Assembly (NCBI GenBank): GCA_907163375.1
Contig: CAJQUW010005362.1
Location: 806,001-870,000 of the forward strand
Direction of reading: 5' to 3'
Source of the DNA: Prostheceraeus crozeri
Lineage: Eukaryota > Platyhelminthes > Polycladida > Euryleptidae
Length of the DNA: 64,000 nucleotides
Shown here: one piece after another, positions 12,494-27,700 of the stretch
How positions within the stretch are numbered: position 1 is the stretch's first letter
How the letters are laid out: each line of letters opens with the position of its first letter
Translations under genes and position numbers: made by a program
Notes under the pieces: model-generated
The model's input: the letters and a program-made list of their open reading frames with translations, nothing else
What the model was told of the DNA's origin: nothing
Database searches by the model: none

Positions 12494-15400
12494 CATGAGG
12501 AAATTCCTGATTGGAGAATGTACGTGTACATATATGTGAATTTTGAGATGCGAGCAGATTATCTGAAAAAGTTAATGGTGGAGCTAATGCTAACTTCATC
12601 GCCTTCCTAATTATCTGAAGGCCACAGAGAAATTGCCAAATCACCAATTCAGTAGAAAATAGGTTTAATTATTTCAACATTCAAACAGTTGAACATGCAA
12701 ATTAACAAAACAATTACCCGAAATGCTATATCCATGCATATTCCAATCATGGGGTAAATGAAAGAATTCATTTGAAATAATTCAATACAAATTAATAATT
12801 ATATTGCCCGGGCGTATGTCTGAAGTTTCTAAGAGAGGCGTTCAATATTCATAAAGTTTGTGAGACTATAAAATATCCGACATGCAAAGCTAGTTGTTGG
12901 AATCATGCAACAAATTTAGCCTGTCTCTTATTATTCTAATTTACTTGCAATTTGGGCTTGACCCAAACTGGATTGCCAGTGTGAACGTTAAATTGATCCT
13001 CATAAAATTAGTCATCTCTCGAAGACTATCAAAATTTGTTGCGTTCTATCAGAAAATATGGTTAAAACTAGTAAAATAATAGTTAAAGAGCTAGCCGGCA
13101 GAAAATGAAACTGGCACGTATAATATTCTGCCCGCAACATTTTCATTCAGGTTTTGAGCGACGGTGTGCTCGGAAAATGAGGGAATATTCTCAGTGTTAT
13201 CCTGACGCTCAAAACTCGACTGAATCTTCTGTTGGTTAATAATTTGTTGCTCAATGCCATTATTCTAGCATTGAATATCATCAAGAATTTAAACACAATG
13301 ACGCAATCCCATAGCAAGTAGGCAAGATCCTTGACTGTGGACATTGGTCCTTCAACCTCGTATCTGGATTTAGTATTGAGATTAACGAAACTTGTTTACC
13401 ACAAAGAAATGAGTATCAACCAAGTAATGATTTTAACAATCAAAGCTATTGACATATAGGGAGTAAGCAACTTTTAAAGTCAATAAAGACACTGGTCAAA
13501 AACCTCTTTGATTATTTGAAGGGCAAAAATGTTATTTCAATTTTAATTGTGAAGGAGTAAAAGTCTGATAGCTGAACATAAGTCCATTTTAAAAATCATC
13601 GTTTGTGTAGCCTAAGTTGGGCAGAGAAAGGAAAAAAGCGACAAAATCGCATGCGTAAAAACAAAGTTGAAGCGGGAGACAGCCTTCAAGACTTTTTGCA
13701 CGCCCGGAAGCCCTGGGTAAGGACAATAATAGAGAAATTCAATCAAATTTGGTAACGGTTCAGCAATTCGGAAATGTACGATTCTTCTAGATAATGACAA
13801 ATTATAACCGGATTCTCTTAGTCGAGGAAGATCAACAATATAAAATGCATTGTTGCATAATATAAAATAGGTTACACAAACCCTAGTATCAAACCACCAT
13901 ACGCCTGAGCTGTATTATAAATGTCATGATATTAAAAACTGCTTTTTTAGTGAAAGCCCCTTCTTGCAATGATACATATTATTGCCGTCATTTTATTATC
14001 GCACTGTCCTTTATCAGTACATTATTTCTGGAGAATTTTGATATCTATTATACCAGTACCATTACGCATTTCATTTGATTGTGAAGATAGAATATAATCT
14101 TATCAGAAGCATTAAAAGAGATATAGACCCCACTCGATATCAAAAGCGAATAGATACGTGTATAGCACAGACATACCCCAAAACAACTACATTATGCTTA
14201 CTGTTGCCATTATTTTTTATACTAATTGACACATTTTTAAGTAAGCGGTCTGCACAATTTCGCTGTAACATATATAAGAGGAGCTTCCAATTCAGCAGCG
14301 CTACGTATGCAGACGAGTTGATACTGATGACAAGTTGAGTAGACGCATGTTCATTTATGTGTGCATAATTGAGCATGTAAACTATGAATCATGGCAGACA
14401 AAAGTATACAGCACTTTGAAAAACTTTTCTTGTGGGATCAGTCAAGGATAAATCATTAATTTATTAATTAATAATGAAAATCACCACTGAAATGCAATGA
14501 CACATTAACTTTAATAATTTATGTGACCGTTCTAAATTGATATGCAAAGGATTCGTAATATAAATTTGGTGATCCATTGAATCAGTCTGGCATCAGTTAA
14601 TGCAATTTACGGCTACTCAAATATAGTTTTGTATTTTGACCATAAATGCTGAATAAGTCGTCTTTGACATTTGTCTATGAAAGTTTCCTTTGTCAAAACC
14701 GGCATTTGTCTGCGACCTAGACCACTCTTAGACCATTCTTGACGCGTGGAGATAATGATAAACCCGCATGTTTCCAGGAACAGATGTCAGCTGAAGCATA
14801 TGAAAGGCAATTGTCGAAAACTTTTAAACAATTCTTCAGTCGATAGCACAATGCGGGAAGAAATTATTCATTATGTGCAAAGCTTATAGGAATGGCACTA
14901 AAATTGAAGTCGACATGCTTCAAAGAAAGAAACAGAACAAATTTCTTCTACATTTTGATGTTACATCAAGGAGAAAATTCCGCATCCACAGTATTGCATG
15001 AATTCATGAAGTTAAGAAAGTCAAAGCCAGAGCCAGATCGATTTTGTATAGCTGATAAAATATGCATTTCGTCCAATATTTCGACTGTTACAGTCAGTGT
15101 CAGCTGTAAGTCTGATTTTCCCGAATGGAATTTAGCAACTGTTTCAAACTTCAGCTGCTTTATGATTCTTTTATTCAGACATTCAATTTTAGGCTTTCTA
15201 TATTTCAGCATTTAGACATAAGTCTAGCTTCCTTTTAATTGAACAATCTCTAAAATGAATCGGCGCCTCAAAGACAGCTTTAATGCCTGAAATAGAGCAC
15301 ATTATAATGTTGATAACAGGCTGTTCGCAATTTTCTATGTCGTGATGACATTGATTATGCCTGTCAGCATCGACTACATTTCTTGGAAGCCTTCATGACA

Positions 15401-16284
15401 TGAATCTCGCATTCAAATCACCAACAGGCTATAAGACTACATGATAACTGACTCACTTGTCTCAATTTTCTCTCGCGGTGAATTTATCAATCAAGGCGCA
15501 TTTCAACAGGTATATGCCTAGAGCTTTGAAAACTATCTAAACTTTGTTTCAAAAACGTGGCCTATTTCAAGGCCATGTTCAAAAACACAATTAAGACTTA
15601 TTTAAAAACTTGATTTAAAGAATTTTCGAAAACATGCAGTATGCTAGGTAGGAAAAGCACGTTTAAAGCAATCAACTTTGAAAACAATGTACAAAACATG
15701 CATAAAAATGTTTTAGAACACTGTTTTAAAACTGCTCTTTTGCTCCTTTGACAATTGAGCCACTTATCTGATTTTATCAATCATTTAGAAGAATGCAAAA
15801 TGTGTTAATGTTAATGGTGCTTAACATTATGCATGTAATGCGTTTATTATGGGATGAATATCATTCCATGCATGTACGACAAGTAATGTTCAAATCCATC
15901 TATACACTAGAAAAGCACTCAAGAAGGTTGCTAATTTGTCATCAAAGCCAATGTTCAACAGCTTGTTGAAGTAAATTGTGCTATTATCAAAGCAAAAACA
16001 TGCTTTTAAAACATGGTTCAATAGAAAATCATGCTTATCAAAACACCTACATATGACGCCGATAGCAATAGTAGTCGAAATATTGAGTCGAATACATTAT
16101 CTAATCAATTTTTAATATTTGGGGCTTTTGGTATTTCTAGATTCAGAGATGCATGCATGTAGATTACATTCATCATTAAGCCATTCATCATTTCAGTTTT
16201 CTCGAATTTCTTTCGAATTGCTAATTAAAAATTGATCTATTCGTTAATTAAATCTTGAAATTCTTGAAAGTCTTGAATCTTATA
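12494..16284. other. Non-coding stretch; one partial repeat copy at its left edge
   Basis: At 12540-12610 a short segment resembles part of the fold-back repeat just upstream. The rest is AT-rich with no recognisable coding, RNA gene or element ends. The plus-strand frame at 14892-15215 and its antisense at 14966-15211 carry no motif that I recognise. Confidence 0.45.
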
Positions 16285-17700
16285 TTTTTCTGCTGCAGCG
16301 ACTCAAATTGCCGCTTGAACTACTAGGAAATGTGCACAAGTGGGTCTCCTCATGTCTATGCTCGTATGGTCGATCTCGCTATGTTAAACTTCGCGAGTCA
16401 TCTTCCGCCCGGGCTCCTGTCACCGCTGGAGTTCCACAAGACTCTGTGCTCGGCCCGCTGCTTTTTACGTTGTACATATTTGATTTCTGCAAGCTTATCG
16501 AGTAGCGTAACCAAAGTGTATACATGTATGCTGATGACATCCAGGTGCATGGCTTCTGCTCTCCATCAGCGACCAATCTTCTCAGCGCTTCTAGGCCTAT
16601 GTCATCCAGTATCGGCAACATCGAAAAGTGCCAAGTGGCTCTCCACAACCCGCTACAGTTGAACGCAGATAAAGCAAATTTTATGTTGTGCTTCTCCACT
16701 AAACGACGAGATTTTCTCAGTGACCCCATTCCAATTCGCGAGTCCCTCTCAGCACCAGTGTCTTTGGTGCAGTGGCTCGGGGTCACCCTAGACAATCATG
16801 TCTCTCTCTCCAGTCACATCTCTCGTACAATGTCCTTTTGAATTGCCAAATTAGAGCCATCAGCATCAAAGGTTCTGTCTCTCGTCCAATGGACATCATG
16901 CTGATCAAGTGCCTTGCCTTCTGCCGACTCGACTACTGTATCGCTACCCTGACTGGACTGTCGCAGTCTCCAACGTCTCTAAAGCGTTATTAGGGCTTCT
17001 GTCCATCTTGCTTTCTTAGTTTATAGTTTACAAGTGCCGTATTGACCCTTAAGCTACCAATGTATGGTCAATCTGATCACACTTGTGCAACTTTTCATTC
17101 CATGAACACATTTCACTTCGCTGAATGCTGTGAGTAAGACTTTTCTTATTTATGCTTCAAATATCAAAATACTCGTACATTATCAAACAGATGCAATTCT
17201 TCTTGATCTCATTGCTTTGAGTATCTCAATACATGCAGTTATTGATACATTATAAATCTATAAAACATTGATAGAAACCCTTGAAACTCAATTTCTCACC
17301 ATTGTAATGCAATAAAATGTTTGTACAATGAAAATGAGTGAATTTTTTTGAAGGTGATCAAAACGATCATACGTTGGTAGTGTTGGAGGTAAAATTTCCT
17401 TGGTAGCTTGAGGGTTAACCAAGCCCCATCTTACCTCTCAACTTTCATTCAGCCAGGATCATCCTTACCAGGTCGCAACAGACACCGTTCAGCTTCCACT
17501 CCTTCACTCAACGCAACATTTATGCGCCACCGTACTGTTGGAGGTCGTCATTCCAGGTAGCTGCCTCGACGGTTTGGAATGATATCCTTTCGGAGTTCGC
17601 GGAGCCACTCAGAACAGCGCGAGCCACCGACAACTTCTACCAGTATGTACCGTATGTGTCCCGAAATCCCGAACTGTCCACCACTCCAACGCAATGGAAT
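16285..17700 (+). mobile_element. LINE reverse-transcriptase fragment (CR1-like), split by a MITE
   Basis: Plus-strand frames encode an RT segment with GVPQDSVLGPLLFTLY (RT domain 4 and 5 region, about 16420-16480) followed by the catalytic box YADDIQVH near 16525. Coding continues through WLGVTLDNHVSLSSHI to about 16993. After a 377-bp insertion (17042-17418), the C-terminal LINE signature resumes as SSFQVAASTVWNDI at about 17550. Several stops and frame changes interrupt it: for example the frame ends before YADD and shifts after about 16840. It is a dead, 5'-truncated copy from a different family than the LINE at 28.55 kb. Confidence 0.8.
17042..17418. mobile_element. piggyBac-type MITE inside the LINE fragment
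   Basis: The right end is TTGGTAGCTTGAGGGTTAA and the left end is TTGACCCTTAAGCTACCAA, a 19-bp inverted match in which the left TTAA has become TTGA. The inverted similarity extends inwards through TGTATGGTCAATCTGATCAC on the left and its counterpart near 17354-17378. TTAA targets and CCCT termini are the hallmark of piggyBac elements. No coding capacity. It lies between two collinear parts of the LINE remnant, so it inserted later. Confidence 0.75.
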
Positions 17701-17719
17701 GCTTTACCATCAAATTCGC

Positions 17720-20700
17720 TCACTTGTGGACTCCAAGGCATGAAACAGTACTCCTCCAGAAACCACATATTGTGACTTTTCATTCTACTATTCTTCCGTT
17801 TTCTGTGTACAATTGTTTTCTCTCCACTGCATCTGCGGCTGGCCTGGTTGCATCCGGTCTCGTTGCTTGGGGACCGAACTCCTTGGTAAACAAAAAATGT
17901 TTCACATTGCCGAAATTACTTCTTCCACGCTATTCGCGTGATCACGCATATTATTATGTTCAAATGGCCTAGACGTCTATCACTAATATTGTGCTATCCT
18001 TGTAATTATTTAGATAAATAATATTCGGGAACAACCTTTTGAAGAAAATAAGTTGATAAGTAAATTCACTACTAACAACAGAAAATAGTATACTTTTTCT
18101 TTGTTTGACAGAATTTCTCTTTGTAACTAAATTTACTAACTTTGACTAATGAACTGCCCGTCCCCCTGACTATGCTCTGTTGGAGAATTCATGTCCACCG
18201 TCGGTAACAAAGTGCGAGAAGATAATGCCATAATTTTATGGTGTCTTTTGCAAACTATCTATCTATCTATTGCTTCATATGACGCTGGCTTTCTTGATAA
18301 ACTTATAGAGGACGGAAAAATCTGTTACTTTAAATTGAAATATGCGTGTATTTCGAAAATCGTGCGGTACAAAAGTCGGAGTGAGTGAATGACCGATGGC
18401 AATTCGGTCTATCCGATGGCAATTTTCTCGATCTATATTTAGATAAAATGAATTTCTTTGCGAGCTTGTTATGTTGCGAATGTAGCTGTTATATACATTA
18501 CTATACTATCTGTGTTAACATTGGAAGTTACAAATGAATCAAAACGAAATATAAAGAATAGATCATGGAATAGATACAATAAACAATTAATATTGTTTAC
18601 AAATGAGTAAAGCTTCGTGCGCGATACGCATCCGTGCAAAAAGACTTCCATGCATTCCGTGCAAAAAAGAATAAAATATTCTCTTGGATTATTTGAATTT
18701 CAACCCTGAAAATATTTTATACAACAACAGAACATCATCTATCTCATGCGACTTTTACTTCGTCAACTCTACTTGTATCACATATTTTATGCTATTTCAC
18801 CGTTAAATAAATTACAATTAAACATAAAAACTAACGGAAGAATCAAAATTTAAAATAATGCAATTAAGCGTTATCCAATTAGGAAATAAACGCTCTGAAT
18901 TTTGAATATGAGATTCATGAGTGATAAAGTAATGGTAAGTTATAAGCACATGAATAAGACCACATTACTTATAGAAGATGTGTCCACTTTTAACATTTTC
19001 CAGTCTTTATCTGATATCATGTTGGCGAGCTTCATCCATAGCCTACAATACAGTGGGCTCGACATTATCGTCGCAAGCCAACTTTTTGGAAACAAATCAA
19101 TTGTCAAGTCTATTTAGATTAACTGTACATTTACTATTATATTTACTCTCATCTAATATATAAAACCGTTCTTTTCATGCAACCTCGAAAACATCACAGA
19201 TCAGAGACTGAAAATTAAATAGAGCCAACAAGTTCAAGCTTACAGCTATGATAATCTCTCGATGTTGAGATAGCACTCAAATACCTCATATCGCAAGTTA
19301 TACCCTTGTCCCGGAACTTAATGATGAAAATCCAGTATGACAACCATAGATTCCGGATGCTAAATTGCCGTCATGCAAACAAGGGTGGAAGGTGATAATT
19401 ATCTTATCATCAATTTCCGTTTACAATGTACATGCAGACTATTACGAGGTGTCGTTGGAGCCACAGGATAAACTTAGTTACAACACATTAATGAACGTGA
19501 CCGAAATATCTCATGGCCATCTCTAAACATGTCTATCTTTTCTGTAAGCCTAGGGCCTACACAGCCTTTTTGATTGGTTGCCTGACTTTTTGGCAAGTAT
19601 AGTGGCGGATGCAGGGCGATGTAGGGATCCATCCCCACCTCCAGAATTAGCACTTTATGGTCATGTGCATTGGATCCCCTTCGAATTTTCTGCATGTGCA
19701 TTGCTTTTCATCTGACTATTGAAAGTCGGAGTTTCTTAGTTCTTCGACCTCTGTCTACACTACAAAACAGTGTTTTGTTTCCTGTTTTTGACCATGCGCA
19801 TACATGCATGTGTATGATGATATATTTACATTACACATCCGTGGTTGACTAGATGTGATCATACATAAAATCTCAGCACACACGCTTACTTAGATGATCT
19901 TCTCAATAGATTGGCATTGGTGTAGGTTAAATTAAGTTTTGAAATACACATCAATGTCGAAGGAGTGACAGATACTTCTAAAGAAGAAAAACTGAAGATG
20001 ATATTTCCAAAAAAATGCCAATTATTCATTATGTCATTTGGGCTTGTGCACCTGAAATACAAACTGCAGCTTTTATCATGTTAGGACAACCGTGGTAATA
20101 GATGTATTTGTTTACTGCAAGATGAGATGAAGGATTCCACACAACATCTTATAGTGCATTACCTTTAGTATTACAGAGGTCCTATTGCAAGGAAATGTAC
20201 AATTGACAAATAAATTATTGGATTAACTATTTCATTATTTTGTAAAGCACACAGTCAGACATGTATCTATGTAAACCCTGACGCATCAGTTTCTTTCACG
20301 GACATATCCAAACAGAACAGGAATTTTATTTGCTTTGATATACAGCCATGGGCCTACATATATGAGCATCGCGTCCCACCGGCCTACATACAACAGTACC
20401 ATGCAACATGTGCTCCTAAATTTTCTTAATATAGCCATCGAGAATGCCAATAGTAATAACAATGATAACAACAATAACAAGCACTATATTTAAAAAATGA
20501 AAATTAGAAATTGCGTCAGTGCTTTTTTAAAATGAAATAAATAAAATGAAAGGATAAGACCATAATTGAGTACAGCAAAATGCCTCTAATTCTTTACAAA
20601 TAGTTCTTACATGTGTCTCGAATTCTCAAAATATGCGAACGGTTCGAACAGTGGTTTTCCCATGACATGCGAATATTCAAAGATACCCAAAATAAGAAAG

Positions 20701-23700
20701 GAATTCAGACAGATTAATACCGCTAGGGAGCAGAATTGATGCAATCTTTGACTTTTTGATGATGATCTGCATATTTTCTCTATATGTAGAGTAATTTCAA
20801 AATAAGGCCTACCCATAGATCACATATGATTAATTTGAAAGGAAGCTATTAGATCTTGCAAGCATATTTCTGTGGAATCTTTCATTGCTCCAAAGTTGCA
20901 GCAAATGGGAAATTCGTAATTTTCATTTTTTATACTGAAGAAATTTCTTGCCTGACTCAAATTGAGAACGAAATGTAAGCGTGTTATGTTGTCGAACTTA
21001 ATCATCGCACTTTTGAAGAGTTTGAGAATCACTGTCACTGACCCTATCATTTCGGAATTCAAGCTATTCAAGTCATGTAAATCATCTATTGAAAGCAGCT
21101 ATGCATTCAATAGTCTTAAGATGATTTAAAAATGAAAATACTGCAATATTTGTATTTTCCAAAGCTTCCACGTGCCCCTGTTGTGACTATCGAGCAGTTC
21201 ATTCAAATAAATCTACATACACTTAAATTTTCAAAGCCGATAACAGGGAATGCTTTTTTGAATGAATTATTATTTAAATTAACAGTCTTGAAAATTTTAC
21301 AAATATGGGCTAATATGTTTGCATCCATGCAACTTGAAATGGTTTAGAATATGCAATTTTTCTAATATTTTATAAAATATCCAATAAGCGTCTGCTATTA
21401 TCCCTAAAATACACCCGTATATGAAATTAGTGCAAAAAAGCAAGCTATGTGTTCGCAGGCTATAAAAGTAGAAAAATTTAAATGATCGGTCATCAGAAAT
21501 TTCCATAGTTTTTTCCAGAATAGCTCAGAAAATATCTTATAAATTTCACTTTAAAATCGAAAAATAATTAGCATACTTTAATTTAACATTGACATTATAG
21601 CCGGTAATTATAAGTGAATTATCTTAATTTTTGCTGTTAATTATTATTGTCAATTAATTGTTATTATTATTATTACTGTTCAAGTCATTGAAGTCGTGGA
21701 CGATCACTTGAAATTCATTAAGAGCACTTATGATGATAATAATATGAATTTTAAGAAAAGCTTTCCAGACGTTGAACAATAGAAGAGGAATCTTTCTATA
21801 AGTATTTACATACACATCAATATCATTGTGACTTCTTTAGATAAAGGAGCCAGCATCTGCGTATCTATTGTTTATGTACTATGATATTTCTCGAAGAGTT
21901 GAGACCTGAATTCCTTTTTGCCAATTGGCAATTTCAAGCATACACATGAGTCCTGAGTAAAGTAGAATGGAAAGTAAGTTTACCGGGTTATTAGCGGGTA
22001 TCAAGAACCATGGTAATATTTTGCGAGATGAATTCGTCAAATTCTGTATTGGCAAGAACTAAGGTTGCATAAAGTCCCTTATGAATTTCGTTTCATAGCA
22101 GAAGCAAAGCATTGCTCAACAAAGTGGTAATCCATCTTGGTTAATAAAGGACTCATTTTAAAAAGTATTTTCATTAAATTTAAAACAATAGCGGCATGAA
22201 ATGTTTTTGGAACGCCTAATCTACATCAGAATTTCTAATCTCAGATTTTTTAAATATCAAAGTGATATTCTACCTGTCCCTTTCAAAGACTATCTAAAGC
22301 GCACGAAGAGACATATTGAAAATTCCCAAATGCCTTTCATGCAGTACATCTTTAGAGCAAAAAATGAGTACGTTTACCATTCCCTTTAAATGGAATATGC
22401 TACCAGTCATAATTAAAATTGCAAAATCAATAGGAGAATCAAAATGAAGCTTGAAGTTATATTCAATTGAGAAAATGATATCTTTCTAATATTCAACAAG
22501 AAAGGAAAGTTGTTGCATTTATACTGATGAATCATTAAAAATGTAAGTAGGCATTCCTTGAAAGATGATCTAAATTTTGAAAACTTGTAAATTCCTACAG
22601 AATTTATAATTTGCATTTCTTTTGAACTTACCTTACTCAGTGTAAGAACTCTTCTTGCTGATTGTAAAAATGACTGTTTAAAATAGAAGACATGACTTGA
22701 CTCGAAATTATTAAGTATTTTCCTTTACACCTTGATTCAAGACTTCGAAATGTTGTAAATATTGCTATTATGACGATCGACTACTGAGAGCAATCATGCA
22801 TGAAAAGTTCATATGAATTCTGTGTATGTAGTTTTGCAAAAAGACTAGGAAATGCTGTAAATATTATTACTGTGACGATTGACTGCAAAAAATAATCGTG
22901 CATGAAATATAAAATGACTGAAAAATTGTAAATAAACATGTTCAAATAATTGAGCTCATTTTGTATTGTTTGATGCGGATGTACCTAATTGTTGATGTTG
23001 ATATACATGCTGTCAAATGTATCACTTGCAGGGCCAGTTCATATACCCATATAGGCCTCTGTAGGTCCTCTGGTCCTTTTCTCTTCCTTTTGTGACATTG
23101 TACCAAACCAAACACAATATATATCTTTGCACCTATGCTAATATAGGCTACGTATGCTATTTGTAAATTCATTGCTTGTTATCTGAAAAATAAAGAATTA
23201 TTCTGTTATGCTCTACTCTATTCTATTCTTAATTGAATCCAAAATCTAGATGTTACAAAGTTAACCTTTGTACTTATCTGGATCAGCGTGAACTTAAAGA
23301 ACATGTTTTTTATAAAAATTGAATTAATTTTTGATAATTATAACAGAAACTTTCTATGCGTCAGATATGATAAAAGCTTTAAGTCTCGGTCAAAACATAA
23401 CTCCCATGCAACTTTTATGAAGGACAAATTCAAATCTGCTGCTACGTATTTCAGAAAATGCTTATTTAACGTTTGGGGTTCAAGTTTCCCAGTAGAATGG
23501 TGGCATTCCTATGGGAGGAAATTGCAGTCCTCTCTTAGCGGATCAATTTTTTCTAGACTGTAAATATGTTTCTATGCGAAATTTACTGAAAATAAGAGGA
23601 TGGGACCGGCAAAATTGGCATCTAATGCTTCCAAATGCATCGACGACATGTCTGTTGCAATCATCCCATGAGCCTGATGTAGCACTTCAGAGATAATAGA

Positions 23701-24620
23701 AATGCTACTCATGAAGGAAATTAAATGCCTCTTTGTATTTTTAGAAATAAAAAGGTGACACTGAAATAATTTAAAACATGTTTGCCATGTAACAAATCCA
23801 TTATGATTGTTATACAGTAATCTTTTATAGTATATATCTGTTCAATTGTTTGTAAAGAGAACACATATTGCCGGCAATATTTCATACGTCAACCATTGCA
23901 CTAAATTGACGTTCAGTAGCTGCTATGTTGTATGAATGCAAACTATTTTAGCAATCCGAAAGAGTTCCGCATCAAAGCCCATTCTCACGTGGCTTCCTAC
24001 CCTATTCCAGGATGAGTGTTGCCTTCAAAAAGACTTGCTTAAGGAATTGCCTTACACGGAGTTACTGAAGTGGTCTAGCTGCACCAGGCTCAGAACTAAC
24101 GATGAAATTTCGAACATATTTCGCTTGCTCTACGGTCATTATCAATATTGCACACTGAATCGTTGATCCAACATGTTTGCAACAAGCATCGCTGACTGTA
24201 CTGTAATTGTCGTTTCTTTTTCGATCACATGCTTATAAAAGTCGATGGGAACGCTCTTATACAGAGCATTACACATGCGACCTTTCCCAAAGTTCCATTG
24301 TCCTTCTGTCACTTGTCTAAGAAAGTTGAAACAGGATTCAAAACCTGCAATACTCGTTCAGCTAAATGATCCATTCAGTGATGTGCTAGTATTGTCTATA
24401 ATCTTTCAACTGATTGCAAAATATCATTGACAACTGGCCAGTCGATGGGTGATGATTTTGCAGTAATTTTAAGTTAAGGAAAATTTCTCGAGAAGCTTTG
24501 GTTGAAAACCATTTTCAGTGAAAACATCACTACAGACGGGCCTTCGGCATTCAACACCTGACGGTTGATGGTAACGAGCCGTTATGATGGTTGTGTGATA
24601 TTTTGGCTACAGGATTGAAA
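17720..24620. other. Non-coding stretch with a short tandem duplication
   Basis: No coding region that I recognise. A segment of about 60 bp containing TGTAAATATT and TGACGAT recurs at about 22747-22806 and 22847-22905, a diverged tandem duplication with a period near 100 bp. At about 19600-19640 the sequence AGTGGCGGATGCAGGG followed by ATCCATCCCCACCTCC resembles the end of a dispersed transposon, but I found no matching partner. A 21-bp direct repeat (CCGATGGCAATT core) lies at 18390-18425. Confidence 0.4.
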
Positions 24621-24626
24621 AGTTAC

Positions 24627-24720
24627 ATTAACCCCCGACACAATGGGGCTTTTTCCGAACGCGCCCCCATGGGGGGGACGAATATCGCCCCCATTGCTGA
24701 TATCCCAAACTATTGCACCA
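24627..24720. repeat. C/G-run patch beginning TTAACCCCC
   Basis: A GC-rich patch in AT-rich DNA contains CCCCCATGGGGGGG and a further CGCCCCC. It starts with TTAACCCCC, like a piggyBac terminus, but no matching GGGTTAA partner was found to the right within 1.5 kb. It is probably the end of a degraded element. Confidence 0.3.
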
Positions 24721-24729
24721 ATTTTGCCA

Positions 24730-27700
24730 AACCACACATCAATCGAATAATCATTGAATAGTGATTCAGAATCACTTTCATTTTTAAGGTCATCCCTGGG
24801 CTGAGGTGAAGGTCAAAGATGAAAAAACGCCAATTTTTAAGAAAATTTCATTAGATCATCATTTAAATTTGAAAATGACAACAAAAACTAATAAACCATA
24901 CACCAATCAAAAGATCTGGTCAAAGTGGCTAATATTAATATTAATAATTATAATATATTATATTAATTGATATTAATAATTATTAATCGCTATGATATTT
25001 CATCATTATATTAGATGAGGTCAAAAGTCAAATAATTCAAACTTTCAATTACTTGTAAGCTCAAATTGCACTAAATCGCACATTTTAGTATTTAGTTTCT
25101 GCAGGTGAAGAAACAGGCCAATTAGGTGAACTTTTATCGAGACAGTGACTAAAAACAATATGATTCTGAACATTTTCGATAGTTGCTGATTAGATGCAGA
25201 ACTAAAAAGTATGAAAATGATAAAAAATCATGTTTGCAATACGAATTCCAAATTTCAAACATGCATGCATAATAAGCAGATAATTTCAAATTCAAAAGGT
25301 TTGCATTTGTGAGCATCCTTATATTGATAGGAAGAATCCTTTGTGTAATCAAGAATTGATACCGCAATATACATTAGAAGTGAATACATCAGTAAAAAAT
25401 TGCAAACATTCAAATTTTAAAATAGCTCTCACTCCAAAAGTATAGTGACAATTTTTTTTCCTTCGGTCAAAAGTTGCAGATTGCGTAGAAAGTAAGCTAT
25501 TAGAAATCTGGTGGCCACAGCTTGCTTGGTTTAAAAGATATTGAAAAAATTCGCCAGCCCCCTCTCCCCCCCAGTGGGATGAGGGTTGATAATCGCCTCG
25601 TAAAAAAAGCAATTTTCCAGCGTGTTTTAACTGCTGTTTTAAGCAATTTGCTTAAAGCATTACGTACCTTTGTTTGGATGTTCTGCACAGTAGATATTAG
25701 AATGTATTGCGCAATTCTTTCGTGGAGAAGTTATAGTTATAGTTTTGTTTGTACTTAAAATCCCTCAATAATAGCAGGGCCTACTTATGTTCGGCAGAAA
25801 TGGTAGTTCTATGTGCACTTCAGGGTAAAGGACATTATGCCGCGTCATCAATCGATGCCGCATGTTTTGTTAGAGTTCCTAAAAACTCAAAAATCATGAT
25901 TGGATTTTGCTTTCTTCTTCATAAAAGTGTAACTGAAGCCACTTAAAGTAATTTATTTTATCATTTGTTTAAAAATCAAAATTATTTCTTGGGAAAGAAC
26001 TTCGCCCTAACTATATTATGATTCTATGATTTTTCTTTAATTTCTCTATACAAATGCTCTCATATTCCTATATTTAGTGTATAAACTAGCATAGTACTTC
26101 AAACTAGCAAACATAGTACTTTAAATTTTCACCAAACTGGATACTCTTCAGATAATCCTATGCCGAGACGTCAAACTGGTTCTTAAATCGTGGACAATTT
26201 TCGGAAATATTAGCTATTGATTCATTTACCGTCCAAACCTCTCAGTCACTGTAAGATAAAATGTTCACGACAAAGTTAATGAGGCAAACAGGCCACTGAA
26301 AGTGTGTATGAGGATTTGCAATAACAGTATCCACAAGGTTGGATCATTAACATATTTCCGTTATACAAAACAGCATTAAAACGTGTTCCTGATTTTGAAG
26401 AGCATCTCCATTAGCGCGGTCGATGAAGACAATATTTCTCCTGCCGGCGACAGGGAGCAGCCAATCAAAAAGTAACACCGATTTAATTCTGGATTGTCCC
26501 AATGTGTACCGCACACCGCTACAATATCTACTTTCTCAATATCCTCTTTTGAAAAAGCTCAAATATTTTCCTAAGTACAGTCTTCCATTTTTTGCTCAGA
26601 GTTTCAAATCTCACATTAAATTGCATGATGAAGTCAACCAATCATATTGCCTTCAAAGCATTTCTAAATTAAGTATAGAATGGTCTTATTTTGCATAATG
26701 GAGGGACGTGCTGAACTGACTGATAAATGACGACGGACTCCTGCTTCATTGCCATATTTTTTAATGCCGGATCGTTGTCGCGCTCCCTCTTGTTTAAATG
26801 CTTCTCATTTATTGCTTTTTATTTCGCTTCAGGCATCGTGGTAGGTGTATTGCATTTCATAATATTGAGCATTATTGTTTTGCTCCACCGTCGTTTGAAA
26901 CATGATTTTACAGCTGTTTGAAGTCGGATACATGATGAGCCAATGGAAATACATTTAACAATGACCATAAATAAGAATGAAATATAGGGCCTAATTCGAT
27001 CGAAATATACGAGTAAACCAAAACTCTTGCAATATCAATGTTCACGATTTCACAAATCATCCTTAAGAAAATTTCCTACTGAAACGGGTGTCTGCTGCTC
27101 AAGAAAGACTACATTGTAATTTAAAAATGGAAGTTGCAATGCACAAGATGTTTTCAACGATAAATAGTTATTTGGTGGTAGTGACCAATAAATAATTCAA
27201 CTGATCAATGACAATTATTCAACATGTTTGCAAATAGACCACTATGCTAAATACAGTTTATAGGAACTTGGGGCTATGTTGTCTGCGATGTAGATATCAT
27301 TGAGGTGTTGCTTCGCAACACGCTTTATGGACCATTCTTTAGTCGCACTCAGAATTCGTCGCCAAAACTTATATATCTTGGTCTATTATTGTCACTTTGT
27401 CACCAATGCAGTGATAGTACCCTTGAGAATGTGTGATGTAGTCCATATGTAGCATTGTTTTAGTCTCCAGGAGAATTCTGAGACTATTTTTGAGACATCC
27501 TCATATTAAATACACTCAATGAAAAATAGACTTACCACATGTATGGCAAGCGCATCATAGTTTGAAGCAAAGAGAAAATAATGCACTCCCTGTGATATAT
27601 CCGCAAAACCTTTAATTGTTAAAATATTGACAGAGAGATAGACGTTCGCGACACAGTCGTAGTTTCAGTGTCTGATGAAAGCAGTGCAGAATGTGACATT

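Noticed and set aside
26423-26698. Frame starting with a LPATG-like sequence
   Set aside because: The resemblance to a sortase motif is accidental in a eukaryote and at the N-terminus; no domain follows.
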